Source: Streptococcus sp. oral taxon 431 (lineage in GTDB: Bacteria; Bacillota; Bacilli; Lactobacillales; Streptococcaceae). From it: a DNA stretch of 64,000 nt. Made by a program: the position numbers and the translations under genes. This document shows, one piece after another, positions 7,847 through 15,980 of this stretch. Under the pieces are notes generated by a model. The model searched no databases. It was given only the letters and a program-made list of their open reading frames with translations, and had not been told where the DNA came from. Numbering within the stretch: the first letter of the stretch is position 1; each line of letters begins with the position of its first letter. The DNA is taken from NCBI RefSeq assembly GCF_023115445.1, contig NZ_JALDUI010000002.1, positions 1-64,000 on the forward strand, read 5' to 3'.

Positions 7847-8611
7847 TCACATATGACTAACAATTTCAAGACAGAGTTCCAAGGCCTTGTCAAAAGCTTC
7901 TGAACCCCAATCGCGACTATCATAATTTTCTAAATCCGCTAGAGAGTCGGCTGTAAATAGAAGTTGACCCCAAACTACTCCTCGAAGCTGGGCAACTGCT
8001 GCAAGAGCTGCACACTCCATCTCTACAACTGCACAACCTTCTTCCTTACGATAGGCAACTTTTTCAGCGGTTTCTCGATAAAATCCGTCTGTCGACCAAG
8101 TCATGACTTCTTCGTAAGGGACACCTAGTTGTTCCAAAACTTGCTCGATGGCAGAAACAGCTTCTACATGAACATCCATATAACGAGAAGGAGGTGCATA
8201 ATGGTAGCTTGCTCCTTCATCCCGCAATGCTCTGACTGGAACTAGAAAGGCATTTTCTTCTATATTAATAAGCACCCCACAAGTACCGGTAGAGATGATT
8301 TTCTCCACACCGTAGCCAATCAACCAATCCATGAACTGGGCGGCTGGTGCAGAACCAACAGGAGCCTGGGTTAGACAAACTTTTTCACCTTTGTAGTCCA
8401 TGACATAAACAGGATAAGTCTTTGTGGCAGAAATAAACTCCCCAACGCACTCTGCTCCCACTTCCTGAGCATAGCGGTCAATCTCCTCCTCCAAAAATGC
8501 ATAGATGCACTTCCTTGGCAACTGTAAATCTAGGCCTTCATGGTTGGGCATGATAACTGCTTGAGGATTGTCATCAAACTCTAAAATAGGAATAGCGTGT
8601 TTCTGAATCAT
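7847..8611 (-). CDS. Nucleoside phosphorylase (PNP/UDP family)
   Basis: Enzymes of this family split nucleosides with phosphate into free base and (deoxy)ribose 1-phosphate. The 254-residue product resembles the uridine phosphorylase branch: the motif IISTGTCGVL provides the phosphate-binding Gly loop (about 99-108) and VVEMECAALAAVAQLRG (about 193-210) is the family signature with the ribose-binding Met-Glu pair. The ATG at 8611 has a near-perfect GAGGAGGT site. A promoter (TTGACT, 16 bases, TACAAT) lies at 8637-8664. Its stop is 33 bases before the trkH start. Substrate preference (uridine, purine nucleoside) cannot be read from the sequence. Confidence 0.85.
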   Translation of the reverse strand: MIQKHAIPILEFDDNPQAVIMPNHEGLDLQLPRKCIYAFLEEEIDRYAQEVGAECVGEFISATKTYPVYVMDYKGEKVCLTQAPVGSAPAAQFMDWLIGYGVEKIISTGTCGVLINIEENAFLVPVRALRDEGASYHYAPPSRYMDVHVEAVSAIEQVLEQLGVPYEEVMTWSTDGFYRETAEKVAYRKEEGCAVVEMECAALAAVAQLRGVVWGQLLFTADSLADLENYDSRDWGSEAFDKALELCLEIVSHM

Positions 8612-8636
8612 AGAATACCTCCTCTAAATTTTTACT

Positions 8637-8664
8637 ATTGTATCAAATACAAAGGGAAAGTCAA
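8637..8664 (-). promoter_or_regulatory. Promoter of the phosphorylase gene
   Basis: Minus strand -35 TTGACT (8659-8664), 16-base spacer, -10 TACAAT (8637-8642), about 25 bases before the ATG at 8611. Confidence 0.6.
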
Positions 8665-8737
8665 GTTCTAGTCTAAGTTCAATAAACTTACTTTAAATAG
8701 GAAACAACAATTAAATGCTTTTTCCGTCATAATAAAA

Positions 8738-8766
8738 TTGCTATATCTTAGGAATTATCTTATAAT
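8738..8766 (+). promoter_or_regulatory. Promoter of the DUF3290-DUF421 operon
   Basis: -35 TTGCTA (8738-8743), 17-base spacer, -10 TATAAT (8761-8766), 32 bases before the ATG at 8799. Confidence 0.65.
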
Positions 8767-8798
8767 AGATTGAATTTTAAAAAAAGTGAGGGAGTTTT

Positions 8799-9251
8799 AT
8801 GAAATTCTATTCCTATGACTATGTGCTCAGTCAGATTAGTCAACAGAATTGGGCCATGATTATCGTATCAGCTTTACTGCTTATCGTGACTGGATTTTTT
8901 GCATTTAAAGCTTTCAAAGATAAAAAAGGGAGCAAGTTCCGTGAATTATCGCTCATTTCTATTTTGACCTTAATCGCATTCGTTTTGATAAGCATTACGA
9001 ATCTTCAAAACAACCAATCCAATGATAATCAATTTCGTAGTTCCTTACACTTCATCGAGATTGTATCAAAAGAGTTAGGTGTTGACAAAAAGAATGTTTA
9101 TGTCAATACATCAGCTACAACTGATGGAGCTATTATTAAGGTTGACGACAGTTTTTATCGCGCTATTAGCGGAACAGACCCAGATAGCTATTTATTGGAA
9201 AAAATGGAACTCTATAAATCAGATGTTGAACTCGTGGAGGTTGAAAAATGA
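8799..9251 (+). CDS. DUF3290 family membrane protein
   Basis: The 150-residue product has two membrane helices (about residues 18-37 and 49-67) and a soluble C-terminal half rich in short beta-type stretches. This is the usual architecture of DUF3290 proteins, which are found beside DUF421 genes in lactic acid bacteria and have no assigned function. The ATG has a GAGGGAG site. The last four bases overlap the next gene (ATGA), so the two are translated as a pair and probably form a complex in the membrane. Confidence 0.75.
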   Translation: MKFYSYDYVLSQISQQNWAMIIVSALLLIVTGFFAFKAFKDKKGSKFRELSLISILTLIAFVLISITNLQNNQSNDNQFRSSLHFIEIVSKELGVDKKNVYVNTSATTDGAIIKVDDSFYRAISGTDPDSYLLEKMELYKSDVELVEVEK

Positions 9252-9880
9252 TAAGCTTTTTTGCTACAATTGCAATTAAATTGGCCTTGGGGCTTCTTTC
9301 TCTTGTTTTTGTTATTAACGTAACAGGTAAAGGAAATCTAGCACCAAGTTCTGCAGTGGACCAAATCCAGAACTTTGTTCTCGGGGGTATTATCGGTGGG
9401 GTTATCTACAATAGTTCTATTACCATCATCCAATACATTGTTATCCTCATTATTTGGACTATTCTCATTTTACTCCTTAAATGGTTGAATACCAATGTTT
9501 CCTTCATCAAACATCTGATTGACGGAAAACCTACGATTATCATTAAAAATGGAACATTAGATCCAGAAGCTTGTCGCTCAAAAGGTCTTGCGGCTGCAGA
9601 TGTAGCTCTTAAATTGCGCTCTCAAGGAATCTTTCAATTAAAGGATGTCAAGAGAGCTGTGATTGAGCAAAATGGACAGCTAATTGTTGTAAGAATGGGT
9701 GACGAAAATCCTAAGTACCCCGTCATTACAGACGGTGTTGTCCAAGTTGAAATCCTAGAAACCATTGGCAAATCCGAGGAGTGGCTAACTGAGAAATTGA
9801 AAGAAGAAGGTTTCGAAGAAGTCTCAAATATCTTTATTGCTGAATATGATAAAGGTCAATTGAATGTTGTAACCTATTAA
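9248..9880 (+). CDS. DUF421 (YetF/YcaP-like) membrane protein
   Basis: Three membrane segments fill about residues 1-85, followed by a cytoplasmic domain (90-210) containing the family motif FIKHLIDGKPTIIIKNG and KLRSQGIFQLKDVKRAVIEQNG. Families of this type include YetF of Bacillus; the molecular role is unknown, with proposed links to envelope or spore stress. The ribosome site (GTGGAGG) lies inside the DUF3290 gene. A terminator follows the stop. Confidence 0.82.
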   Translation: MISFFATIAIKLALGLLSLVFVINVTGKGNLAPSSAVDQIQNFVLGGIIGGVIYNSSITIIQYIVILIIWTILILLLKWLNTNVSFIKHLIDGKPTIIIKNGTLDPEACRSKGLAAADVALKLRSQGIFQLKDVKRAVIEQNGQLIVVRMGDENPKYPVITDGVVQVEILETIGKSEEWLTEKLKEEGFEEVSNIFIAEYDKGQLNVVTY

Positions 9881-9885
9881 AAAAT

Positions 9886-9914
9886 AAACTGATGCTTTTC
9901 GTATCAGTTTTTTG
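9886..9914 (+). terminator. Terminator of the DUF421 operon
   Basis: AAACTGATGC pairs with GTATCAGTTT and is followed by TTTT. The T-run merges into the next promoter's -35. Confidence 0.65.
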
Positions 9915-9940
9915 CTTTTTAGCATAAAAGGGTATATACT
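9912..9940 (+). promoter_or_regulatory. Promoter of the csbD-like gene
   Basis: -35 TTGCTT (9912-9917), 17-base spacer, -10 TATACT (9935-9940). It overlaps the preceding terminator, giving CsbD its own transcript. Confidence 0.55.
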
Positions 9941-9996
9941 TAAATTAATATCTGATGTAATTTAGATAATACAAAAAATTAACGGAGGTATCCCCC

Positions 9997-10200
9997 ATGT
10001 CAATCGAAGAAAAATTCAACCAAGCTAAAGGTTCTGTTAAAGAAGGTTTTGGTAAACTAACTGGCGATACAAAAACTCAAGCAGAAGGAGCTGCAGAAAA
10101 AGTAGCTTCAAAAGCTAAAGAAGTTGCTGAAGATGCAAAAGAAGCTGTCGAAGGTGCAGTATCTGGCGTAAAAAACATCTTTAAAAAAGACGGAGAATAA
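9997..10200 (+). CDS. CsbD family stress protein
   Basis: This is a 67-residue, highly charged Ala/Lys/Glu-rich protein with the CsbD opening ([21 protein letters not shown]) and a repeated [15 protein letters not shown] heptad-like tail. CsbD proteins are abundant small stress proteins of unknown biochemical action, predicted to be helical or partly disordered. The ATG has a GGAGGTATCCCCC lead. It has a separate promoter from the DUF421 pair but the same direction. Confidence 0.88.
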   Translation: MSIEEKFNQAKGSVKEGFGKLTGDTKTQAEGAAEKVASKAKEVAEDAKEAVEGAVSGVKNIFKKDGE

Positions 10201-10226
10201 TTCTTTCTCGTCCTAATAACATAAGA

Positions 10227-10272
10227 AACTCTTATTCCAAGCTGTTAATATGCTAGGGATAAGAGTTTTTTC
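10227..10272 (+). terminator. Terminator of the csbD-like gene
   Basis: AACTCTTATTCC pairs with GGGATAAGAGTT, followed by TTTTTT. Confidence 0.7.
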
Positions 10273-10362
10273 TTTAAATTATTATGTTTTTTAATATTAG
10301 AAAATACTTCTTATGATGTGTTGCTCAACCTAAAGCAAAAAGAACTAATTCCTATACTCCTC

Positions 10363-10986
10363 CTATTTCCACAAACCACCTAAGATTTGTTTTTCCAATA
10401 AGCCTAAGTCCTCTTCACTAATTTCGACATTGTCACCAATGATATATAGTTGAGAGAAGTAAGCTAACAATGGACCTATACAGATGCGAACCATTTGAGG
10501 AATCGTTATCTCTGGATTTACACGTGGATCTGCTAGCAATTCTTTATGAAGCACTCGAAGTTTATCTTGAATAGCATTCCAGATAAAAATCTGTTCATTT
10601 TTTAGTTTCTTATTTGAAAAACTCTCCTGCAGAATGATTTTCATCAAAGCACGATTTTTTTTGAGATAGCTCATACGATCGTGGACGAGATAACGAACCC
10701 TCTCTTCTGTCGTTTCAAAAGCTAAGAGTTCCTCAACAAAACTACCGAAAATGCCTGGGACTACAGGATGTAAAATAGCCGTCAGTAGATCATCCTTCGT
10801 CTTAAAATACTTAAACAAAGTTGCCTGGCTTAGTCCAGCACGCTCAGCTATGTGAAGAGTTGAGGTCCCATGGTAACTCCTAGTTGATATGAGATCCACT
10901 GCTGCCTGCATGATTTTTTTCTTTCCTTGAGGGTAATTCGCTTCTTCTAAGTAATCTTCAAACGATTCAAAAACAGTCTTATCCAT
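10363..10986 (-). CDS. TetR family transcriptional repressor
   Basis: The 207-residue regulator has an N-terminal TetR helix-turn-helix at about residues 24-68 (IMQAAVDLISTRSYHGTST, then LSQATLFKYFKTKDDLL), and a ligand-binding C-terminal domain. It is the last gene of an operon with an ABC exporter ATPase and permease (39 bases after the permease). It probably represses that operon through two palindromes found at 12841-12856 and 12880-12895. The inducing ligand is unknown, but this arrangement is typical of drug or lipid exporters. Confidence 0.88.
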   Translation of the reverse strand: MDKTVFESFEDYLEEANYPQGKKKIMQAAVDLISTRSYHGTSTLHIAERAGLSQATLFKYFKTKDDLLTAILHPVVPGIFGSFVEELLAFETTEERVRYLVHDRMSYLKKNRALMKIILQESFSNKKLKNEQIFIWNAIQDKLRVLHKELLADPRVNPEITIPQMVRICIGPLLAYFSQLYIIGDNVEISEEDLGLLEKQILGGLWK

Positions 10987-11025
10987 CTAATCTTCACACC
11001 TTTTTAGCATTATTTATGTTGATTT

Positions 11026-12108
11026 CTAAACTTTACGATAACGACGCAATCCAACAATATTGAGAATTGTTAAAATGATCAAGAAAATCATTAAAACACC
11101 AAGATTTGGCAAAATATCACCAAGATTGTGTCCGTAAAGAATAATCTGGCTTATTGCATCACCAGAATAGGTTAATGGCAAAAATTTCCCCACAGTTGGA
11201 GCCCATGCTCCCATGGATGACAATGGAATAATCCCTGAGAAAAAGAGTTGAGGCATAATCACGAGAGGAATAAATTGCATCATTTGGAATTCTGATTTTG
11301 CTAGAGTAGACAAAAGAATTCCAAAAGCTAGTGCTACAAGAGCCAGTACCACATTAACTATTATAACATTTAAAATATTTCCTACAACTTCTACATCTAG
11401 TAGCCAAATTGCTGCTAAGACGACAACTGCCGTTTGAAAAATCGCAATAATACCGTAAGACAACATATAGCCATAGACAATTTCAGAACGTTTCACTGGG
11501 GTTGCTAACAAGCGATCCAAGGTTCCACTTGTGCGCTCTTTCAAAAGTGCCATACCAGAAATCAAAAAGACAAAGAAGAAGACCACAAAGCTAATTAAAA
11601 TTGGAATCATACGTGCAAAGAATCCAGTATTTTTATCTCCATATTGGTAAGATTCTTTGATTTCAGGCGCCTTTGCATCTAATTTCAATTGTGGAAAAGC
11701 TTGTTTGACACGAGATAGTAACTGATCGGTGCCTTCACTGGCGATACTTGTTCGTAACACTTGTCGTATCATAGATGTCTTGGAGGCATCTGTATTTGCG
11801 TAGTCGACCTGATACTCACCGTCTTTATAAGAAATCACAGCATCGACTTTTTCATTTGCTAGCGCTTCTTTGGCCTGATCTAAGTCTTGATAAGTCTCGA
11901 TGTCCACATGATCAAGCTCATCCATTTTCGTTATCAAACCAGTTGGTAGATCTTGTGTCGCTAACTTGACATTCACGGTTGTACTAGCTGAAAACATGAG
12001 GTTCATCAGCCACATAATAAATACCGGCGCTACAAACATCATAGCCAAGGTTCGTTTGTCACGAAGCAATTCTTTGATAACTTTTTTAGCAATAGCAATG
12101 GTTCTCAT
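11026..12108 (-). CDS. ABC-2 type exporter permease
   Basis: The 360-residue membrane protein has one N-terminal membrane helix (about 22-42), a long extracytoplasmic domain (about 45-175) and five C-terminal helices (from about 178). This is the ABC2_membrane_3 layout of YbhR/YhgE-like exporters. A cytoplasmic-edge motif, LLKERTSGTLDRLLATPVKR, sits at about 197-216 and is diagnostic of the family. The gene starts one base after the ATPase stop, and the two would form a dimeric exporter. Substrate unknown. Confidence 0.88.
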   Translation of the reverse strand: MRTIAIAKKVIKELLRDKRTLAMMFVAPVFIMWLMNLMFSASTTVNVKLATQDLPTGLITKMDELDHVDIETYQDLDQAKEALANEKVDAVISYKDGEYQVDYANTDASKTSMIRQVLRTSIASEGTDQLLSRVKQAFPQLKLDAKAPEIKESYQYGDKNTGFFARMIPILISFVVFFFVFLISGMALLKERTSGTLDRLLATPVKRSEIVYGYMLSYGIIAIFQTAVVVLAAIWLLDVEVVGNILNVIIVNVVLALVALAFGILLSTLAKSEFQMMQFIPLVIMPQLFFSGIIPLSSMGAWAPTVGKFLPLTYSGDAISQIILYGHNLGDILPNLGVLMIFLIILTILNIVGLRRYRKV

Positions 12109-12109
12109 C

Positions 12110-12826
12110 TTACTCTCCTTCTGCTTTCAAAAATACTTCTTCAATACTTGAAACTTGATAACTTTCTTTTAAGTGTTGCGGTGTATCAAAAGCAATGATT
12201 TTTCCACCTAATAATAAGCCGACCTTATCCGTTAACTCTGCTTCATCCATAACATGGGTAGTAACTAATATCCCAACCCCATTGTCTCTAAGCGCGAATA
12301 ATTCTTTCCAGATTTTCTTCCGAAGAGAAGGGTCGATTCCAACTGTCGGTTCGTCCAAAATCAAGAGCTGAGGATTCCCCAGAAGCGCGATGGCTAAAGA
12401 CAAGCGTCGCTTCATTCCTCCAGAATAACCGGATACCGTTTTATTCAAATGCTCTGCCAGATCCACAACTTGAGCCACATGGGCAATTTCAGCTGTCAGA
12501 TCTCTTTTGGATAGCCCTTTTAGCTGACCAAAAAATTCCAGATTTTCTTGACCTGACAAAGCCTCATATAAGGCATCTGACTGGGCCATATAACCAATAT
12601 CTCCTAAAATATGACGATTGGGCATAGTATGATCCAATACCAAAGCAACCCCTCCGTCAGCTTTTTCCATCCCTAACATAGTCTTAATCATAGTCGATTT
12701 ACCAGCACCAGACGGACCTATTAAGCCTATAATTTCTCCCGGCTGCAATTCAAAGCTGACATGATTCAAAACTACTTGACGACAAAAAGACTTATCCAAA
12801 TCTTGTAAATGTAGCAATTTTTTCAT
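12110..12826 (-). CDS. ABC exporter ATP-binding protein
   Basis: This 238-residue nucleotide-binding subunit carries Walker A GPSGAGKST, the Q-loop (YMAQSD), signature SGGMKRRLS, Walker B LLILDEPTVGID and a switch His (VTTHVMDEAE). The start is the ATG at 12826 (MKKLLHLQD), which has an AGGAGG site 7 bases upstream; a start 10 codons earlier would run into an operator. It is first in the ATPase-permease-TetR operon and is directly downstream of a consensus promoter with two TetR-type operators. Confidence 0.92.
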   Translation of the reverse strand: MKKLLHLQDLDKSFCRQVVLNHVSFELQPGEIIGLIGPSGAGKSTMIKTMLGMEKADGGVALVLDHTMPNRHILGDIGYMAQSDALYEALSGQENLEFFGQLKGLSKRDLTAEIAHVAQVVDLAEHLNKTVSGYSGGMKRRLSLAIALLGNPQLLILDEPTVGIDPSLRKKIWKELFALRDNGVGILVTTHVMDEAELTDKVGLLLGGKIIAFDTPQHLKESYQVSSIEEVFLKAEGE

Positions 12827-12840
12827 ATGCTTCCTCCTAG

Positions 12841-12902
12841 GTGAGTGTTTACTCACTTTTTAATCATGAGACTATTATAGTGAGTGAACGCTCACTTGTC
12901 AA
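12841..12902 (-). promoter_or_regulatory. Consensus promoter with two TetR operators
   Basis: Minus strand -35 TTGACA (12897-12902), 17-base spacer, -10 TATAAT (12874-12879). A 16-base near-palindrome GTGAGYGTTYACTCAC fills the spacer (12880-12895). A second copy, in opposite orientation, lies between the promoter and the ribosome site (12841-12856, GTGAGTGTTTACTCAC). Occupancy of either would block transcription. Confidence 0.85.
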
Positions 12903-12920
12903 GTAGAAAGTAGAAAATTG

Positions 12921-12963
12921 AAAAAAAATCTCCCTTCTCTTTCGAGAAAGGAGATTTTTTTTA
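12921..12963 (-). terminator. Terminator of the DUF4353 lipoprotein gene
   Basis: ATCTCC-C-TTCTC and GAGAA-A-GGAGAT form a stem with one mismatch and a TTTC loop, flanked by A and T runs on both sides, so it could work in either direction. It overlaps the stop codon of the lipoprotein gene. Confidence 0.75.
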
Positions 12964-14178
12964 TGGTCGTCCACCAGGGCCTCCATTTCCTTGAGGTCCA
13001 CCTCCACCAGGTATCGAATTGACAATCTCAGTCTGTTTTTCACCATTGAAATAGATATCTCCACCTGTGTAGGTCGCTGTTCCATCAAAGTCAAAGCCAG
13101 ATTGACCAGTCATTTTGATGGTTCCTCCATTAACTGTGATATTCCCATTTGAGTCAATTGGATCTGTGTCCCCTTGGCCAACTTCAACGGTCAAATTCCC
13201 ACCATTCATAGTAAAGAAAATTTCACTTTGTTGGGCATTTTTGTTGGCTGCATTGACACCATCATCCGTTGAATAGATGGTGATATCTCCACCGTTGATA
13301 GTGATTGACTTACCTTCAAGTCCTTCTGTAGAATTCTTAACAGTATAGGTACCACTATCGATGACCAAATCACCTGAAGCATGGATACCATCATCACCTG
13401 CAGTAACAGTGATGGTATTGTCAGAGAGATACATGGTTCCAACAGAAGTATCGTCATCATTATCAACCTTAACTCCGTCTTCCTTGGCATCGATAGTCAT
13501 GGTTGTTCCAGTAATGTTAAGTTCGTCATTGACATTAAAGGCATCTCCGACTGCTGTGATATTGTAAGTACCGCCTGTGATGTGAAGTGTATCGTTGGCC
13601 TTGATAGCATTGTTTTTCTTACCATCTACATTGAGAGTTCCTTTACCATTGATGGTCAAGTCTACTTTAGAGAAGAGGGCCGCGTCAGCCTTGTCATCAC
13701 TATTTGAAGCTGAATCTGAGAGGCTATTGGTTGTGCCATCTGCTAGAGTTAGGTAAACATGTCCAGCTGATGTTGCAGAAATAGCTGCATTGGTATTGGT
13801 CATTGTTACACCATTTAGAACGATGTGTGCGTCATCTGAACTTCCAGCTTCGATCTTGATTTGAACTCCATCAGATTGACCAGAAATCACATAGGTACCT
13901 GACTTAGAGATTGTAACGGTAGATCCTGATACGGCCACTCCGTCACCTGATACCGTCGCCGTTGACCCTGACAAAGTTACAGTTGCAGCTGTTTTTTCAT
14001 CATAAGAAGTATCATAGTCCTTATCTGTAAAGTAACTAGTTGTTTTCTTATTGGTAGTCACTGTTGTCGTTGCAGTACTATTGCTAGCTGTTGTATTTGA
14101 AGTTGACTGGGTACAAGCTGTCACTAGTGCTAGAGTTGCTATACTCGTTAATAAGAATGTCCATTTTTTTGCTTTCAT
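12961..14178 (-). CDS. Cthe_2159-like (DUF4353) carbohydrate-binding lipoprotein
   Basis: The 405-residue product has a lipoprotein signal (LALVTAC, lipid-modified C22), a Ser/Thr-rich linker, and a long run of repeated beta-strand units (VTISKSGTYVISG, LNGVTMTNTNAAI, ITGGTYNITAVGDAFN, TVNGGTIKMTG). These predict a right-handed beta-helix, as in the Cthe_2159 family, which binds polysaccharide and calcium through acidic loops (many D-D/D-G-I/V turns are visible). The C-terminus is Gly-rich (GGGGPQGNGGPGG). The ATG at 14178 has a GAGGAAA site. It is divergent from the VTC and DUF4956 genes, with which this family often co-occurs. The ligand is unknown. Confidence 0.82.
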   Translation of the reverse strand: MKAKKWTFLLTSIATLALVTACTQSTSNTTASNSTATTTVTTNKKTTSYFTDKDYDTSYDEKTAATVTLSGSTATVSGDGVAVSGSTVTISKSGTYVISGQSDGVQIKIEAGSSDDAHIVLNGVTMTNTNAAISATSAGHVYLTLADGTTNSLSDSASNSDDKADAALFSKVDLTINGKGTLNVDGKKNNAIKANDTLHITGGTYNITAVGDAFNVNDELNITGTTMTIDAKEDGVKVDNDDDTSVGTMYLSDNTITVTAGDDGIHASGDLVIDSGTYTVKNSTEGLEGKSITINGGDITIYSTDDGVNAANKNAQQSEIFFTMNGGNLTVEVGQGDTDPIDSNGNITVNGGTIKMTGQSGFDFDGTATYTGGDIYFNGEKQTEIVNSIPGGGGPQGNGGPGGRP

Positions 14179-14384
14179 GCTCGTTTCCTCGACTTTCATT
14201 TTACATGCTCTTAGTCTACGTGACTTTCCTAAAATAAGCCTAAATTTTTTCTGAAAGTTTTCTTAAGTTTAGTTTCAATTAAGTTAAATTTAACAAAAGT
14301 TTTAGAAAAGCCTCCTAAAATCAAACACAAGCAAGTTTACCTTGTTTAAAAATAGTATAACCTAAGATTAGAGGAGAAGGAATT
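14179..14384. promoter_or_regulatory. Divergent intergenic region
   Basis: AT-rich spacer between the DUF4353 and VTC genes. A TATAAC box at about 14357-14362 could serve the rightward genes. A leftward TAGACT-like box lies near 14210. No ORF or clear operator; the inverted ATTAAGTTAAATTTAAC stretch around 14278-14294 is only a simple AT-rich symmetry. Confidence 0.4.
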
Positions 14385-15161
14385 ATGAAACCAATCGAAA
14401 CAACTTTTAAACGGATTGAAACCAAATATATTATCTCCAAAGATAAACTAGACAAACTCATCCAAGATTTAAAGGAATATTTGGTAGAAGATGACTATCC
14501 AATTTCAACCATTTCAAATATCTACTTTGATACGGAAGACTTTGATGTCCTCCTAGATGATGATTTTGGAGCTAAGCGAAAAGAAAAGGTGCGGATGCGG
14601 ACCTATCTCAGCCACCCCAAAGCAGATAGTCAAGTATTTTTAGAAATTAAAACCAAGGACCAAGAAGGAGTTGGTCGCAAATTTAGACTACTCTCAACTC
14701 CTATTTCTATCCTTAACTTTATGACCAAAGGGCACTTGGATGCTAGTATTACTGATACAGTTGTCATTGAAAAAGTGAAAAAGCTTCACCAAGATTACAA
14801 GCAGGCTATCAAGCCTCGTATGTACATCTACTACGATCGTTATTCATTAAAAGAAAAAAAATACATCGAGGGCTGCAACTATAATAAAATTCGTATCACC
14901 ATTGACCAAAATCTAATCTATAGAGATGAAAATGTCAGTCTCTTTGCAGGAAATCAAGGGGCTCCTCTATTAGATGACAATACTGTGATTATGGAGATTA
15001 AAGCTCCTGGAAACAAACCTCAGTGGTTACAAGACATTCTAGACAAGTATGGTTTGATGGAGCACAAATTTTCAAAATACAGTTGTGCTTACCACAAATC
15101 TCAAGGTCTTCCTTATGCACCACGTCCCAGTATAGAAAGCGCAGGTATCGCTTATGCTTAA
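14385..15161 (+). CDS. VTC domain-containing protein
   Basis: The 258-residue protein matches the VTC fold, named after the polyphosphate polymerase subunit Vtc4 and related to the triphosphate tunnel enzymes. The opening FKRIETKYIISKDKLDKLI, then STISNIYFDTEDF and basic/acidic alternation such as KEKVRMRTYL and VFLEIKTKDQ, are tunnel-lining strand patterns. MEIKAPG near residue 205 is another. No membrane segment is seen. Bacterial members are often encoded beside DUF4956 and CotH or DUF4353 proteins. Whether it makes polyphosphate or modifies a polymer is not known. The start has a GAGGAGAAGG site. Confidence 0.82.
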   Translation: MKPIETTFKRIETKYIISKDKLDKLIQDLKEYLVEDDYPISTISNIYFDTEDFDVLLDDDFGAKRKEKVRMRTYLSHPKADSQVFLEIKTKDQEGVGRKFRLLSTPISILNFMTKGHLDASITDTVVIEKVKKLHQDYKQAIKPRMYIYYDRYSLKEKKYIEGCNYNKIRITIDQNLIYRDENVSLFAGNQGAPLLDDNTVIMEIKAPGNKPQWLQDILDKYGLMEHKFSKYSCAYHKSQGLPYAPRPSIESAGIAYA

Positions 15162-15837
15162 TCTTTTTAATTCCATTTTCAACAACGCCACTGCAAGTGC
15201 AGATCCCTTCCAACTACTGCTGTCACTTCTAGTCAGTCTAGTCCTCGGTTTGGCACTTACTTGGACCTACAAATATCGAACCCTCTACACCAGAGAATTT
15301 GCTATCAGCTTGACTCTGCTTCCTTGCCTTATGACCTTGGTTATTTTTCTGGTCAATGGGAGCTTGGGTACGTCAATTGCTGTAGCCGGAACCTTTAGTT
15401 TGATCCGTTTCCGTTCTGCAACTAGTGGTTCAAGAGAACTGATTGCGATTTTCCTAGCCATGATTATCGGTCTAGCTTGTGGAACAGGCTATCTCTTCTT
15501 GGCTATTCTCTTCACCCTCTTTATCTTGGGTGTTTGGTTCCTTTTGGAAAATCAACAGGTCAAAACTGACAATCAACGCCGTAGACTTTTAACAATCACG
15601 GTAACTAATCAAGAGAAGATTCAAGATGCTATCCAATCTGCTCTTGACCAATTCTGCTCAGAAATTGACATGATTACGATCAATAGCACAAATGCAGGGG
15701 ACAACCTTAGCATTGTCTATGAAGTCGAGCTAAAAACAGATGCCGATGATTTCCAAGTGACTAGCTATCTTACACAAAATATTGATCAATGCGATGTGGC
15801 ATTGACTAAAAAAGCTAAAAAGAGAAAAAATCTCTAA
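15154..15837 (+). CDS. DUF4956 family membrane protein
   Basis: The 227-residue protein has four membrane segments within about residues 18-132, with the conserved motif FSLIRFRSATSGSRELIAIFLAMIIGLACGTGY, here at about 81-113, that marks DUF4956. A soluble ACT-like domain follows (about 145-220). Its start overlaps the VTC gene by 8 bases, so the two products are made together and probably act as a membrane-anchored complex. Function unassigned. Confidence 0.82.
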   Translation: MLNLFNSIFNNATASADPFQLLLSLLVSLVLGLALTWTYKYRTLYTREFAISLTLLPCLMTLVIFLVNGSLGTSIAVAGTFSLIRFRSATSGSRELIAIFLAMIIGLACGTGYLFLAILFTLFILGVWFLLENQQVKTDNQRRRLLTITVTNQEKIQDAIQSALDQFCSEIDMITINSTNAGDNLSIVYEVELKTDADDFQVTSYLTQNIDQCDVALTKKAKKRKNL

Positions 15838-15841
15838 AGAC

Positions 15842-15883
15842 GAAAAACGAGGCTGGGATAAAAATTCCGACCTCGTTTTTTGC
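15842..15883 (+). terminator. Terminator of the VTC-DUF4956 operon
   Basis: AAAAACGAGG pairs with CCTCGTTTTT around GCTGGGATAAAAATTCCGA. The core resembles the hairpin at 61956-61981 (both contain GAGGCTGGGA). Confidence 0.75.
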
Positions 15884-15980
15884 TAGCAATAAGTTTTTGA
15901 TACTGATACTGAGACTGGTTAGGCTATTCGATTTCAAAGAGCTCTTTTGAAAAAGACTTCACTTTCTCTTTCTACAACTT

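Noticed and set aside
8799-10200. DUF3290/DUF421/CsbD as a toxin-antitoxin or defence module
   Set aside because: None of the three has a nuclease, toxin or DNA-binding motif; the families are common housekeeping-type stress genes.
14278-14294. AT-rich inverted sequence between the DUF4353 and VTC genes as an operator
   Set aside because: Short and made of A/T only; no second copy and no regulator gene nearby.
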